Of a stretch of 40,617 nt of DNA, positions 1 to 8,677 are shown one piece after another (positions within the stretch are counted from its first letter, which is position 1; each line of letters opens with the position of its first letter). Location: IMG/VR virus record IMGVR_UViG_3300020171_000073, positions 1 through 40,617 of that record; one strand, given 5' to 3'. The DNA comes from a virus. The translations under genes and the position numbers were made by a program. The notes beneath the pieces were generated by a model. That model ran no database searches, was not told the origin of the DNA, and saw only the letters and a program-made list of their open reading frames with translations.

Positions 1-505
1 CACTCCTTTTAGCGACAGTTACGAATTAAACCAGTTGACCACCTTAACTAATTCCACCGGTTCGGGCTGTTTAATGCCGAATTTAGTAGCTAATGGATTT
101 TTCGGCGGGGGGACTACTTGTTTTGATAGTCTGGAAAATACCAGTAATTATCATTCTGCTGGTGAAATGGAAAGCAAAGCTATAATGCCTTTATTCACTC
201 CAGGTAAAAAAGGCAAAGTTAAATATATTGACTTATATTTCCAGAATACAGCTTCTGGAGGCAGGCCTTTGGAAATCACTTTAAGAGTTGATGCCGATTC
301 CACAACTAAAACCATATTCAGCACGGCGACTATCGCTTTGCCACTTATAAAACATATTGTCAGGGACACTTCGGATGCACCTTTTCCGATGTTTGCGGAA
401 ATCAAAGTCAATCTGCAATGGCAGAATAGCGGGGCTTCGACTTCTATTCCGCCAATGTTATCAAAAATAGTCATTGAATACGAAGAAGTCTTAAATCCAC
501 AATAA
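1..505 (+). CDS. C-terminal part of a virion protein that continues from the right end of the window
   Basis: The frame is open to the left edge (codons begin at base 2) and ends at TAA 505. It is the same frame that is still open at 40617: joining the ends, with the shared 9 bases counted once, gives a 519-residue protein starting at 39554. An internal ATG at 35 is therefore not the start. The visible part is beta-rich (Ser/Thr/Gly-rich, with alternating hydrophobic stretches such as KVKYIDLYFQN and PLEITLRVD), typical of phage tail or fibre domains. No family is recognised. The connector-like gene follows 10 bases later on the same strand, so it sits in the late virion operon. Confidence 0.8.
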   Translation, partial: TPFSDSYELNQLTTLTNSTGSGCLMPNLVANGFFGGGTTCFDSLENTSNYHSAGEMESKAIMPLFTPGKKGKVKYIDLYFQNTASGGRPLEITLRVDADSTTKTIFSTATIALPLIKHIVRDTSDAPFPMFAEIKVNLQWQNSGASTSIPPMLSKIVIEYEEVLNPQ

Positions 506-515
506 TAAAAAATTT

Positions 516-1430
516 ATGAAATCATACACAGTTTTAAGAGGGTTATTCGGCAGTTTTACTGGCGATACCGCTACCGCCACTCTGACTTTAGGCGACCAGC
601 TTATCAATGACTGGCATAGAAAACTTATCAAGAAATTCAGACTTGACGAAATTACCGACAGCACCAAGTCAACTGTCGCTTCAACTCAATTTTACAATCT
701 GCCTTTTAATTGTCAGAAACTTTTTAGCGTTTATATCACGATAGGAACAGCCAAATATTATCCTGTTGAGGCGCAGGACAGGGCATCGTGGGACAAACTG
801 AATCAGACGACTTCCGATACCGGAGACGGCCCGACTGTTTTTTACATTGAAAACAAGAGAATCGGTTTTTATCCAATACCTTTGACCGCGGGATATGTTA
901 TAACTTTTGTCTTCAAAAAAAGGATTAAGGACTTATCTATTGCCGATTACACGACTGGAAGTATTGTTACCGCCACCAATGGCTCTGCTTCAATCGTGGG
1001 AACTGGCACGACTTTTACTGCGGCGATGGCTGGCAGGTGGCTAAGAATTACCGATTCCGATACCGCCAATAAAGGGGACGGGGAGTGGTATGAGATTCTA
1101 AGCGTGGAAAGCGCAACCGCACTTACTCTTAGAAACACTTATCAGGGGATTTCAATCTCCACCGGCACGGCTACCTTTGCTATCGGCCAGATGCCTGACT
1201 TGCCGGAAGATTATCACGACCTGCCCGTATATAAAGCTACCCAGATTTATTTTGAATCTATCCACCCTGAAACCGAAAGAGCTTCATTTTACAAAAACCT
1301 CTTTGACGAGGGCTATAACGCTTTTGTTTCCGAGTATGCCACCAAGACTGAAACTCCTAAAGTAGGACTTAGAATGAGAAAAGAAAATTATAATAATAAA
1401 GTCTTAAATAATTATATAAGATGGCCATAA
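516..1430 (+). CDS. connector/adaptor-like virion protein (head-tail joining)
   Basis: This 304-residue protein has the look of podophage connector (tail adaptor) proteins. A helical N-terminus (GDQLINDWHRKLIKKF, about residues 27-42) precedes a beta region with the pattern FYNLPFNCQKLFSVYITIG, a segment FYIENKRIGFYPIPL, and a C-terminal helical part (PEDYHDLPVYKATQIYFESI). Residues about 150-225 form an inserted Ser/Thr/Gly-rich beta domain (GSIVTATNGSASIVGTGTTF) of the sort that contacts fibres. No SD is visible; the ATG follows an A/T-rich leader. The gene lies between the wrap-around virion gene and three large virion-associated proteins, which fits a neck role. The assignment rests on pattern and position, not on a catalytic motif. 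Confidence 0.55.
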   Translation: MKSYTVLRGLFGSFTGDTATATLTLGDQLINDWHRKLIKKFRLDEITDSTKSTVASTQFYNLPFNCQKLFSVYITIGTAKYYPVEAQDRASWDKLNQTTSDTGDGPTVFYIENKRIGFYPIPLTAGYVITFVFKKRIKDLSIADYTTGSIVTATNGSASIVGTGTTFTAAMAGRWLRITDSDTANKGDGEWYEILSVESATALTLRNTYQGISISTGTATFAIGQMPDLPEDYHDLPVYKATQIYFESIHPETERASFYKNLFDEGYNAFVSEYATKTETPKVGLRMRKENYNNKVLNNYIRWP

Positions 1431-1434
1431 AAAT

Positions 1435-3078
1435 ATGAACATAACATCTCAATTATCAAAATCAGAATGGACATCGGCTGAATGGAGTAATTATTATAAT
1501 ACTACTGGCAAAGGGAAAGGTATTGCTGAATTATTAGTTAATAAACCCCAAAAAACTCAATGGACTTCTAAAGATTGGGAGAATTATAATTATGCTAGTG
1601 GCGCAGGAAAAGGCATCGCTGGATTATTAACCAATAAACCTCAGGTTCAATGGTCGCCGACTGACTGGAAAAACTACAATTATGCCGTTCTAAACACCCC
1701 TAACGTCAATTCCTTGCAGGCAGGAACGCAAAATCTGCCCGATTTCACCCCTCAAGCTCCTAATGTGCAGAATAGCTACCTTAACAGCGTAGGAAGCAAT
1801 TTAACGACCTCTAGGGCTAATCTGGAGAATGAATACACCAAAAGAATTTCCGAGATAGACAAGCAGAAAGAAACTTACCAAAAACAGCTAGACGACATTA
1901 CCGGATTCCAAGAACTCGCTTTAGAAGATGTGCAATCCTTAATGACTCCTTTTAGGGCTAATCTTGAAAATACCGAAAGAGAAAGGTTTAAGATTGAAGA
2001 AAACTACTTTGCCAATCAAGACGCTCTCTCTGAATTGGAAACATTATACAACGGAGTGAAAGCCGATACTGAATCAATGACTGGCAGGACTTCTGGCGGC
2101 GGGATTTGGGCAGGAAGACTGCAAAAATCTATCGAAACGGCCAACGGCAGAATTGGAATTTTACAGGCGGTGATGTCGGCAAGAAGCAATCAGATTTCAA
2201 CAGCAACCAATCTGATAGACAGGTCAGTTAGTGCGATTAACGCCGACAGGCAAGACCAGCTTACTTACTACAACGGCATTTTGGATTTTTATAAGACTCA
2301 AAAATCAGACATTCAAGGACTTTTAAAAACCGCAATCGGCGATAAGCAGGATATTATCAAATCTCAATTAGGGTTTTTGGAAAACGATATGAAGCAATCC
2401 GAAGATGTCGCTAATAAGGTTAAAGAACTTCTTTTGAATCCCGACAACGCCAAGATGATACAGGAATCCGGCATCTCTCTGGCTGATTCGGTAGAAGAGA
2501 TAAATAAGAAAATGGCTGACTGGCAGATTGCCCATCCTGAAGAAGTCGCTAATATGATAAAGCAATACCCAGACGCTAATATCCAGCCGACTGATACTAT
2601 TGAAATAGCGACAGCTAAGTTAAAGAACAGCAAGATTTACCAGCAGGAAACGAGATTGAGTGGAGGGGGAAGTGGAGGCGGAACAGGAAGAATTACTAAA
2701 AATCAACAAAGCCAAATAGAACAAAATTTGCTTTCTCAATTAGGTGGAGATGGTTTTGTTAGTCCAGATGATTATGCCGCGGCTAAACAAGATTGGATAC
2801 AAGCTGGCGGTTCGCCAAGTGATTTTGACACTAAATTCAAAGACAGAAGAAACCCTGATAATAATTATTATGATGTTACTGGGGAAAATAATGTTAATAA
2901 TGCAACAAATGAAACTGATATTACTGATTATAAAAATCAAGGTTATACCGCAGATGATTTAGTAAAAGCTGGTTATGATAAAGCAACAGTAGAAAAAGTG
3001 TTTAAAACAACCAAGAAAACAAATTGGTTAAGCAGTTGGTGGGGAAGTGTTAAAAGCAAAATAAATAAAGGGTGGTAA
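1435..3078 (+). CDS. virion-associated protein with N-terminal Trp repeats and long coiled coil
   Basis: The 547 residues form four zones. Residues about 9-85 hold three tandem repeats of the type WTSxxWxNYNYAxGxGKGIAxLLxNKPQ, the third cut short. Residues about 115-330 are heptad-rich coiled coil (for example ENEYTKRISEIDKQKETYQK). A Gly/Ser linker (SGGGSGGGTGR, about 407-417) follows. The C-terminal module contains a segment GGDGFVSPDDYAAAKQDW and ends with WLSSWWGSVKSKINKGW. No catalytic motif is seen. Position before two further large late proteins suggests an internal or ejected virion protein. Both the repeat zone and the part after the Gly linker are more AT-rich than the middle, which suggests module shuffling. 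Function is not known. Confidence 0.7.
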   Translation: MNITSQLSKSEWTSAEWSNYYNTTGKGKGIAELLVNKPQKTQWTSKDWENYNYASGAGKGIAGLLTNKPQVQWSPTDWKNYNYAVLNTPNVNSLQAGTQNLPDFTPQAPNVQNSYLNSVGSNLTTSRANLENEYTKRISEIDKQKETYQKQLDDITGFQELALEDVQSLMTPFRANLENTERERFKIEENYFANQDALSELETLYNGVKADTESMTGRTSGGGIWAGRLQKSIETANGRIGILQAVMSARSNQISTATNLIDRSVSAINADRQDQLTYYNGILDFYKTQKSDIQGLLKTAIGDKQDIIKSQLGFLENDMKQSEDVANKVKELLLNPDNAKMIQESGISLADSVEEINKKMADWQIAHPEEVANMIKQYPDANIQPTDTIEIATAKLKNSKIYQQETRLSGGGSGGGTGRITKNQQSQIEQNLLSQLGGDGFVSPDDYAAAKQDWIQAGGSPSDFDTKFKDRRNPDNNYYDVTGENNVNNATNETDITDYKNQGYTADDLVKAGYDKATVEKVFKTTKKTNWLSSWWGSVKSKINKGW

Positions 3079-3080
3079 AT

Positions 3081-4844
3081 ATGGCATATCAAAGCATATT
3101 CACAAATCAAAATATACCTGTCAGGAAAGGAGGGGGTTATCAGTCTATTTTCCAAAGAGCTAAACCAGTAACTCCGATAAAACCTATCTCCCCGACTTCA
3201 ACTAATCCAACGATTAAAACCTTGCCTGATATTGGTTCTTTTTATAATGTTCCAGGACTTTACACTAAACCTCATACGACTTATGGGGGCATTCCTTCAC
3301 AACCAGGTTATCAGAGAGATGATATTTTTCCCGTTGCTTTAGGGGGAGTAAACGCCACTTCTTCAAATATAAAAATGATGGAGGAGAATACGGCTGATAA
3401 ATTCGACGCTATTGAAAAAAAGAACATAGCCGATTATAAGGCAGGCAGAATTACTTTGGCGGCGGCTAGAAGTAATGTGGTTAATGCCAAGATACCTTGG
3501 ATACTTGAACAGCAGGGTATTTCACAAAGTGTGATGAAAAATTTGCCCTCTTCTATGCTTAGTGCCGCAGGACAGATAGCAAAAGGATTTATTTCACCAT
3601 TTGTCAGTGCCGGAGTGTCTTTAGTAAATCAGCAAAGGAATATTCAATCAGCCACTAAAGCTTTAATAACCGGAAAAAAAACAACTCAAGATTATACTGA
3701 TACTTCTTATAATATTCCTATTTATGGTAAAGCCGAACCATTATTAACCGAGAAGATAAAAAATCCTGTAGAAATGACTAAACAAGTAGTCGGTAATGCC
3801 CTTGAAATAGCCCCCTATGTTATGAGTGCTCCTGTTGCAAAAAATTTAATTAAGACCATCGAAACTATCGGTAAAAAACCTTTACAACAAATTACTTCTA
3901 AAGAAGCAATCCAATTTGCTAAAGCATATGGAACTAAAATTGCCGCTTCTTCTTTAGGTCTTGGCTCAATGTTTGGTTTAGGCGGAAGCATAAAAGAAGG
4001 AGCTGATTTAAAAACAACCACTACTAATATCGCTAAATCAATAGGGACTATCGCTTTGCTTGAAATGACTTTAAGCCCACTTATTACTTATGGGCTTAAA
4101 AATATTAAAGGCAGAACAGTTAAAGAAAGCGTTGATAAGGTTATTGAAGACCATAAAGAATTGATTGACCAAAAGGCACAGGAAATTGTAAGTAAAATTC
4201 CTCCAACAGAACCCCTTAAACCATTAGAACCTCTTAAATTTGGAATAAAAAAACCAGAAATTAAACCATTAGAAACAGCCCAAATTGAGCCAATTAAGCC
4301 GGAAGTGGGTAATTTACCGATAGAAGGGCAAAAAGTATCAGGTGTGGCTAAACAGATTGAAGCTAAGGCGATTGAAGAAGGAATGACTAAAAAAGGATAT
4401 GCCGAACTTGCCGAATATGATGCCTCTACGATTAAAGAGCAGTCTGAAATGGCTTCTAAGTATTCGTCGGAACAGATAAACAGAATTGCTACTGGTAAAG
4501 AACTGTTGCCGGAAAGAATGAAAGCCGGAACAGCACTTTCTATTGCCGAAGACTATGCGATAAAAACTAAAGATGGTCAGTTGGCTTTAGAACTTGCTAA
4601 ATCTCCTCTCGTTACTCAATTGTCAGAATCAGCTAGTGAATTAAGTTTATCCAGAATGAGAGAATCTGCTATTTCTGGGATACAGGAAGTTATTAAAAAC
4701 AAAGAACAGATAATAGAAAAAAGAAGTGGTAAAACTATTAAAGAATTAAAGAATAAGGTTATAAAGGAAATTAAAAATGAAGTGATAAAAAAGACTCCAA
4801 CCAGAGAAACTTGGTTAAGTTTTATTGAAAGCATTAAATGTTAA
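3081..4844 (+). CDS. large virion-associated protein with a degenerate HNH-like domain
   Basis: ATG 3081 is preferred over an upstream in-frame GTG (3072) because GGGTGG lies just before it, one of the few SD-like sites here. The protein (587 residues) starts with two YQSIF repeats and a Pro-rich stretch. Residues about 65-140 resemble the small HNH-type domain found in polyvalent phage and endolysin proteins: the usual D-H-I-x-P-x-x-LGG-x-N core is present as QRDDIFPVALGGVN, followed by the family's typical helix ending in GRITLAAARSNV. The catalytic His position appears to be Asp, so the domain may be inactive. A hydrophobic middle (about 155-185 and 290-350) and Lys/Glu/Pro-rich repeats (EPLKPLEPLK) follow. 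It is probably an internal or ejected protein. Confidence 0.65.
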   Translation: MAYQSIFTNQNIPVRKGGGYQSIFQRAKPVTPIKPISPTSTNPTIKTLPDIGSFYNVPGLYTKPHTTYGGIPSQPGYQRDDIFPVALGGVNATSSNIKMMEENTADKFDAIEKKNIADYKAGRITLAAARSNVVNAKIPWILEQQGISQSVMKNLPSSMLSAAGQIAKGFISPFVSAGVSLVNQQRNIQSATKALITGKKTTQDYTDTSYNIPIYGKAEPLLTEKIKNPVEMTKQVVGNALEIAPYVMSAPVAKNLIKTIETIGKKPLQQITSKEAIQFAKAYGTKIAASSLGLGSMFGLGGSIKEGADLKTTTTNIAKSIGTIALLEMTLSPLITYGLKNIKGRTVKESVDKVIEDHKELIDQKAQEIVSKIPPTEPLKPLEPLKFGIKKPEIKPLETAQIEPIKPEVGNLPIEGQKVSGVAKQIEAKAIEEGMTKKGYAELAEYDASTIKEQSEMASKYSSEQINRIATGKELLPERMKAGTALSIAEDYAIKTKDGQLALELAKSPLVTQLSESASELSLSRMRESAISGIQEVIKNKEQIIEKRSGKTIKELKNKVIKEIKNEVIKKTPTRETWLSFIESIKC

Positions 4845-4848
4845 ATTT

Positions 4849-4932
4849 ATGTATGAAAATTTAATGATAATTTTAGGAATTGCTATGGTATCTATAATAT
4901 CAATAGCTATTTATACTGAAAACCATAAATAA
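4849..4932 (+). CDS. 27-residue single-span membrane peptide
   Basis: A short ORF fills the space between two large late genes, starting 4 bases after one stop and ending 1 base before the next start. It encodes MYEN, then a hydrophobic segment (LMIILGIAMVSIISIAIY) and a polar tail (TENHK). The exact fit in the operon and the clean membrane helix support translation, but no family is recognised and chance cannot be excluded at this length. Confidence 0.4.
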   Translation: MYENLMIILGIAMVSIISIAIYTENHK

Positions 4933-4933
4933 A

Positions 4934-6616
4934 ATGCCTTATTGTCTTACAAAACAATTAGCTGAAGAATTTAAACATCGTCTTAAAAATGGTGAGATTA
5001 ATCCTGAAAAATTAAGCAAAATGACTTCTAAAGAAAGACACGATTTTTTTGCCGATTTTTTGGGCAAAGAAAATGCCCTAAATGTCAATTCTTTATTTGA
5101 AAGTAAATTGCTTTTAAAAAGTCAGCAACAGGGAATGATTAGTTGGGCTAAAACAGTAACAGGCATTAAACCGCAAATTAGGCAGGATTTAATTACCCGT
5201 ATAGGTAAAATGGATAAAATTTTAAATCCTCTGGAAGAAAAGGCATTTTTACAAGACCTTGCTTCAAAAAGATTAGGAACAGATGTAACTTTGGAAGAAG
5301 CCCAAAAAATTACTGAGTTATCTGGTAAGATAAAGGAAAAAGAAGATTTTAAAACAGATGATGAGAGGATTCAATATGGATTATCTAAATTAAATTTAAA
5401 TGATTATGTAAACTCTCTGAATCCAAAAAGAGCTGATTTTTTAACTAATATAGCCAATGTTCCAAGGTCAGTAATGGCTTCTTTTGACTTATCTGCTCCT
5501 CTAAACCAGGGTTGGGGTATGATGAGTAGAAAACAATTTTATACATCTTTAGGCAGTATGCTTAAATATGCTAAAGACCCTAATGCTTTAAGAGAATTAC
5601 AAGCAGATATAATTACCAGACCAACTTATGATATGGCAAAAAAAGGCGGACTTCGCTTAACTGATTTGGGACAAAAACTTGAAATGAGAGAAGAACAATT
5701 TATGTCAACTTTAATGGATAAAATACCTGGTTTTGCCGCTTCCCAAAGGGCTTATGTCGGTTTTTTAAATAAATTAAGAATGGATGTTTTTGACGAATTA
5801 ATCAGAAAAGCCCAGTTAGCCAATGAAGATATAGGAGTTGGCACTAAGGCCGTTGAAGATATAGCAAAAAACGTTAATAATTTTACCGGAGGAGCTAGAG
5901 TAGGAAAAGTTGAAGGAGCAGTGCCTATTTTAAATGCTTTTTTCTTTTCACCTCGTAAAATTACTTCTACGATTAATATGTTAAATCCCTGGAATTATAT
6001 TAATCCTAAAATAAGTAAGACTGCTAGAATTGCTGCTACCAGAAATTTATTTGGCAGTCTTGGTATAACGGCTACTGTAATTACTTTAGGAAGTTTATTA
6101 ACTGGCGGTAAACCTGAAACTGACCCCACAAGTTCAGATTTGGGTAAGATTAGAGTGGGTAATAATACTTTAGATTTAAGTGGAGGTAATGCTAATTATG
6201 CTATTTTAATAAGCCGTTTGCTGACTGGAAAAATTAAAAGTCCGACTACTGGAATAATAAGTGAATTGGGTAATAAAATCGGCCAAACTTCCAAACCTAA
6301 ATTGATAGGTAATTTTATCAGATATAAATTATCTCCAAATGTATCATTATTAATTGACGCTTTAACTGGAGAAAATGCCGTAGGAGAACCTAAAACAATT
6401 TTACAATCCGTAATAGATAGATTCAAACCAATGTTTTTAGAATCAATTTATGAACTTGTTAAAAATGATACTGCTGATGTTTTTTCTAAATCATTATTTT
6501 CTTCTTTTAGTTTATTTGGAGCTGGGCTTAATACTTATAAACAAAAACTTAAACCTCTCAAATCCCTAAAACCTTTTAATAAACTCAAACCATTAAAAAA
6601 ATTAAAACCTTTATAA
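4934..6616 (+). CDS. large polyvalent-type internal virion protein
   Basis: A 560-residue protein of the type found at the end of virion protein operons, resembling domains of large polyvalent (ejected) phage proteins. The region about 170-310 has the pattern VPRSVMASFDLSAPLNQGWG followed by long amphipathic helices (REEQFMSTLMDKIPGFAASQRAYVGF), which recalls an LPD-type domain; this is from memory of the family style and needs a profile search. A hydrophobic stretch (ATVITLGSLLTGG, about 376-388) may insert in the membrane on ejection. The C-terminus is a run of KPL/KPF units (KLKPLKSLKPFNKLKPL), strongly basic. It is the last gene of the rightward late operon and a strong terminator follows 5 bases later. 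Confidence 0.6.
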   Translation: MPYCLTKQLAEEFKHRLKNGEINPEKLSKMTSKERHDFFADFLGKENALNVNSLFESKLLLKSQQQGMISWAKTVTGIKPQIRQDLITRIGKMDKILNPLEEKAFLQDLASKRLGTDVTLEEAQKITELSGKIKEKEDFKTDDERIQYGLSKLNLNDYVNSLNPKRADFLTNIANVPRSVMASFDLSAPLNQGWGMMSRKQFYTSLGSMLKYAKDPNALRELQADIITRPTYDMAKKGGLRLTDLGQKLEMREEQFMSTLMDKIPGFAASQRAYVGFLNKLRMDVFDELIRKAQLANEDIGVGTKAVEDIAKNVNNFTGGARVGKVEGAVPILNAFFFSPRKITSTINMLNPWNYINPKISKTARIAATRNLFGSLGITATVITLGSLLTGGKPETDPTSSDLGKIRVGNNTLDLSGGNANYAILISRLLTGKIKSPTTGIISELGNKIGQTSKPKLIGNFIRYKLSPNVSLLIDALTGENAVGEPKTILQSVIDRFKPMFLESIYELVKNDTADVFSKSLFSSFSLFGAGLNTYKQKLKPLKSLKPFNKLKPLKKLKPL

Positions 6617-6620
6617 TAAA

Positions 6621-6645
6621 AAAAAGCCCCGACTTGGGGCTTTTT
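6621..6645. terminator. bidirectional rho-independent terminator
   Basis: AAAAAGCCCC, a GACTT loop and GGGGCTTTTT form a perfect 10-bp stem flanked by A and T runs. It lies between the convergent late (+) and early (-) operons and would work in both directions. Confidence 0.93.
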
Positions 6646-6706
6646 AAATTTCCTTTTTATAATTCTATCTTCTCTGATGTGAATCTAATTATATTTATTT
6701 AATTTT

Positions 6707-6889
6707 TCAATCAGCTTTTCCTTTGTCAATCTTTGAATCGTGTATGGGACAATCAGCTTCTGGGACAAAACCATATTTTTCAGTCAAATGACAATCATAA
6801 CCACATTTAGCAGTTCCAGGAGTATAACTAATACCATCAGCTATATAATCATAACTTTGTAAGTCGTGGTCTGTTGTATATTCACTCAT
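6707..6889 (-). CDS. small Cys/His-rich protein
   Basis: The 60-residue product has a compact metal-ligand-like pattern, CGYDCHLTEKYGF followed by CPIHD, so it may bind zinc. It is the last gene of the leftward early operon and overlaps the gene upstream by 4 bases (ATGA). No known family is recognised. Confidence 0.6.
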   Translation of the reverse strand: MSEYTTDHDLQSYDYIADGISYTPGTAKCGYDCHLTEKYGFVPEADCPIHDSKIDKGKAD

Positions 6890-7128
6890 AATTGCGAGGT
6901 TATTTTATAAAATTGTTTTTTTAATTTTTTTATTCTTTTACAAACTGGCATTATTTCTTTTTCAAAATCATTAATCCGTTTTTTATCATAACCAGTTGAT
7001 TCATCAATCATTATTTCCAAGCCAGATTTAGGTATGTTTTTTTCGTGTTTTTCCATTATTTGACCTAAAACATAATATAAATAATCAATATCCGCTTGAA
7101 GTTCTAACCATCTAGGCATTTTTTTCAT
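6886..7128 (-). CDS. small charged helical protein
   Basis: The ATG at 7128 is chosen over an upstream in-frame TTG (7146) because a purine stretch GGGAAAGGG precedes it at SD distance. The 80-residue product is largely helical and rich in Lys/Glu (WLELQADIDYLYYVLGQIME, later KRIKKLKKQFYKI). Function unknown. The stop overlaps the next start (ATGA), which indicates coupled translation. Confidence 0.6.
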   Translation of the reverse strand: MKKMPRWLELQADIDYLYYVLGQIMEKHEKNIPKSGLEIMIDESTGYDKKRINDFEKEIMPVCKRIKKLKKQFYKITSQL

Positions 7129-7139
7129 ATATCCCTTTC

Positions 7140-7200
7140 CCGCCAAGGCGGAGTTAGTTAATAATCTTCCTATCCTGCCCCGCTAGCTTTAACGAGGCAG
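7140..7200 (-). other. intergenic inverted repeats
   Basis: Two GC-rich dyads lie in an AT-rich gap. CCGCC/GGCGG (7140-7151) is next to the RBS of the downstream gene. CTGCCTCG (complement of 7193-7200) pairs with CGGGGCAG (complement of 7175-7182), 8 bp with one G-U pair. They may stabilise or process the early mRNA; there is no T-run, so this is not a normal terminator. Confidence 0.45.
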
Positions 7201-7209
7201 AGAGGGGGG

Positions 7210-7437
7210 TTATATTTTTATACTGTTAGCAATCTGTTCAGCTCTTAAAGTCAATACTTCTAATTCCTTTTCAAAATTAGTTTTTTCAGAGCTTGGTTCT
7301 TCTTTCAAAGAATCAACATTTACTATAAAATGTTCAATCTTACTCTCAATAGAACCTAAAGCTTCTCTCAACCTTTCCAATAACTCTTGATAAGGCATTT
7401 TTGAAGGAGTGCCTACTCCTGTGTTTGGTAAATTCAT
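7210..7437 (-). CDS. small coiled-coil protein
   Basis: 75 residues, mostly one amphipathic helix (YQELLERLREALGSIESKI, then FEKELEVLTLRAEQIANSI). No SD; the leader contains ATTAACCAAAAACAATGT directly before ATG, nearly the same as for the next two genes upstream. Function unknown. Confidence 0.6.
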   Translation of the reverse strand: MNLPNTGVGTPSKMPYQELLERLREALGSIESKIEHFIVNVDSLKEEPSSEKTNFEKELEVLTLRAEQIANSIKI

Positions 7438-7450
7438 ACATTGTTTTTGG

Positions 7451-7696
7451 TTAATAATTAAAACCTATGATTTTTTTACAATCAAGTTCAAAAAGACTTA
7501 AATTACCAAATTTAATAGTGCAATCAGCATATTCAGCCAAACAAAGCATTTCATTATTTTTAATCGCTTCTCTTACCTCTTCAAAAATAACGTCATCTAT
7601 ATTTTCATCAGCTTCATATTCAATGATTATTTCTTTCCCTTCAGTTGTAATTAAACTAATTGACCTTTCTTCTAATTGTTGTTTTTGATTAGCCAT
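7451..7696 (-). CDS. small acidic protein
   Basis: 81 residues, acidic, alternating beta and helix (RSISLITTEGKEIIIEYEAD, then DVIFEEVREAIKNNE). The leader ATTAACCAAAATAATGT is close to those of the neighbouring genes. An open frame on the opposite strand is a shadow. No family recognised. Confidence 0.6.
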   Translation of the reverse strand: MANQKQQLEERSISLITTEGKEIIIEYEADENIDDVIFEEVREAIKNNEMLCLAEYADCTIKFGNLSLFELDCKKIIGFNY

Positions 7697-7723
7697 ACAT
7701 TATTTTGGTTAATAATAAATTAT

Positions 7724-7993
7724 TTAATTATCATATTTTCCATTAACGACATTATCAGCTAATTGCAATAACCTATTTCTTAAAGCTACTTTTGGGGTTG
7801 AATATTTTTTATTCTTAAAATCGTGATACTGATATTCGTGTGCTTCTTTTACAATATCTGCCAAATCAGTCATTAGTTTATTATGTCCTTCATTCGTATC
7901 TGTTGGCGGATTTTTTTCTAAATCTTCCGCTAAATTTTTTAAATACTCATTCGCATTATCTGGCGAATTTCCTATCTCTTTTAGCATATCCAT
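7724..7993 (-). CDS. hypothetical early protein
   Basis: 89 residues, predicted helical (MDMLKEIGNSPDNANEYLKN, later LMTDLADIVKEAHEYQYHDF). The leader has two TTAACC units (ATTAACCATTAACCAAAAAC) before ATG. Nothing in the sequence indicates its role. Confidence 0.6.
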   Translation of the reverse strand: MDMLKEIGNSPDNANEYLKNLAEDLEKNPPTDTNEGHNKLMTDLADIVKEAHEYQYHDFKNKKYSTPKVALRNRLLQLADNVVNGKYDN

Positions 7994-8022
7994 ACATTGT
8001 TTTTGGTTAATGGTTAATAAGG

Positions 8023-8211
8023 TTATTTTTTTATTTCTCCAACTTTTACTCCTAAAATATATATTGCGTTAGCTGTCCCAAAAATTATAAACGCCTGCCA
8101 AAAAGGAATATCATTACCTAAATTTTTTAAATCAGTAGTTATCCCAAGCCATAAACCGAGTAGATAACCAGCTATAGAAAGGATTAAAATTGTTTTTGAT
8201 TTGATGGTCAT
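8023..8211 (-). CDS. small membrane protein, two spans
   Basis: 62 residues with two hydrophobic segments (about 7-24, ILILSIAGYLLGLWLGI; about 36-56, PFWQAFIIFGTANAIYILGV) and a short charged loop and tail. No signal cleavage site. It could be an early membrane-acting factor (superinfection exclusion or host takeover), but nothing shows this directly. Confidence 0.6.
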   Translation of the reverse strand: MTIKSKTILILSIAGYLLGLWLGITTDLKNLGNDIPFWQAFIIFGTANAIYILGVKVGEIKK

Positions 8212-8232
8212 AGTTAAATTGTTAATAATCCC

Positions 8233-8631
8233 CTATTCTTTATATTTATTATTTCTATGCCATTCTAAATGATGTTTGCGACAAAACCAAATTACTTTCA
8301 ACGGTTTTGTATAATCCGAATGATGTGCTTGAGATTTTTTCTTTCCACAGATTTTACAGGGTAATTTTTTAATCCTTTTTCTTTTAAGAGCTTCTTTAAT
8401 AATCCATCTTACTTTTTCTCTATTATAGTGTTTACTATAATATTCTTTATTATAATTTTTGCAGTATAATACTCTTGTCTTAGTTTTTTGATATTCTTTA
8501 TCCCATTTTTTCTGACAGGATTTACATCTGGAAGTAACACCCCAGTAAGCATTTTTACTTTTATAAAAATCGGATTTATCTTTTCTCTTTTTACATATAT
8601 AACAACGTGGTCTCTTAAATCTTTTCCTCAT
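8233..8631 (-). CDS. HNH endonuclease (freestanding, homing-type)
   Basis: 132 residues. The N-terminus is a basic Cys-rich zinc region (CYICKKRKDKSDFYK and CKSCQKK). The C-terminus is a compact HNH domain: CKICG, then AHHSDYTKPLKVIWFC, then KHHLEWH, giving the two zinc-binding Cys pairs and the catalytic His. Such proteins cut DNA at or near their own insertion site and spread by homing. It lies between unrelated small early genes, with a TTATTAACC leader. There is no sign of an intron around it, so it is probably a freestanding selfish gene. Confidence 0.85.
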   Translation of the reverse strand: MRKRFKRPRCYICKKRKDKSDFYKSKNAYWGVTSRCKSCQKKWDKEYQKTKTRVLYCKNYNKEYYSKHYNREKVRWIIKEALKRKRIKKLPCKICGKKKSQAHHSDYTKPLKVIWFCRKHHLEWHRNNKYKE

Positions 8632-8677
8632 ATATTCAGGTTAATAATCATTTATCAGCTAAGCTCTTGGGTAAGGA

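Noticed and set aside
1-9. The 9-base terminal identity as a cos overhang
   Set aside because: It lies in the middle of a virion gene far from terS/terL, so an assembly overlap of a circular map is simpler.
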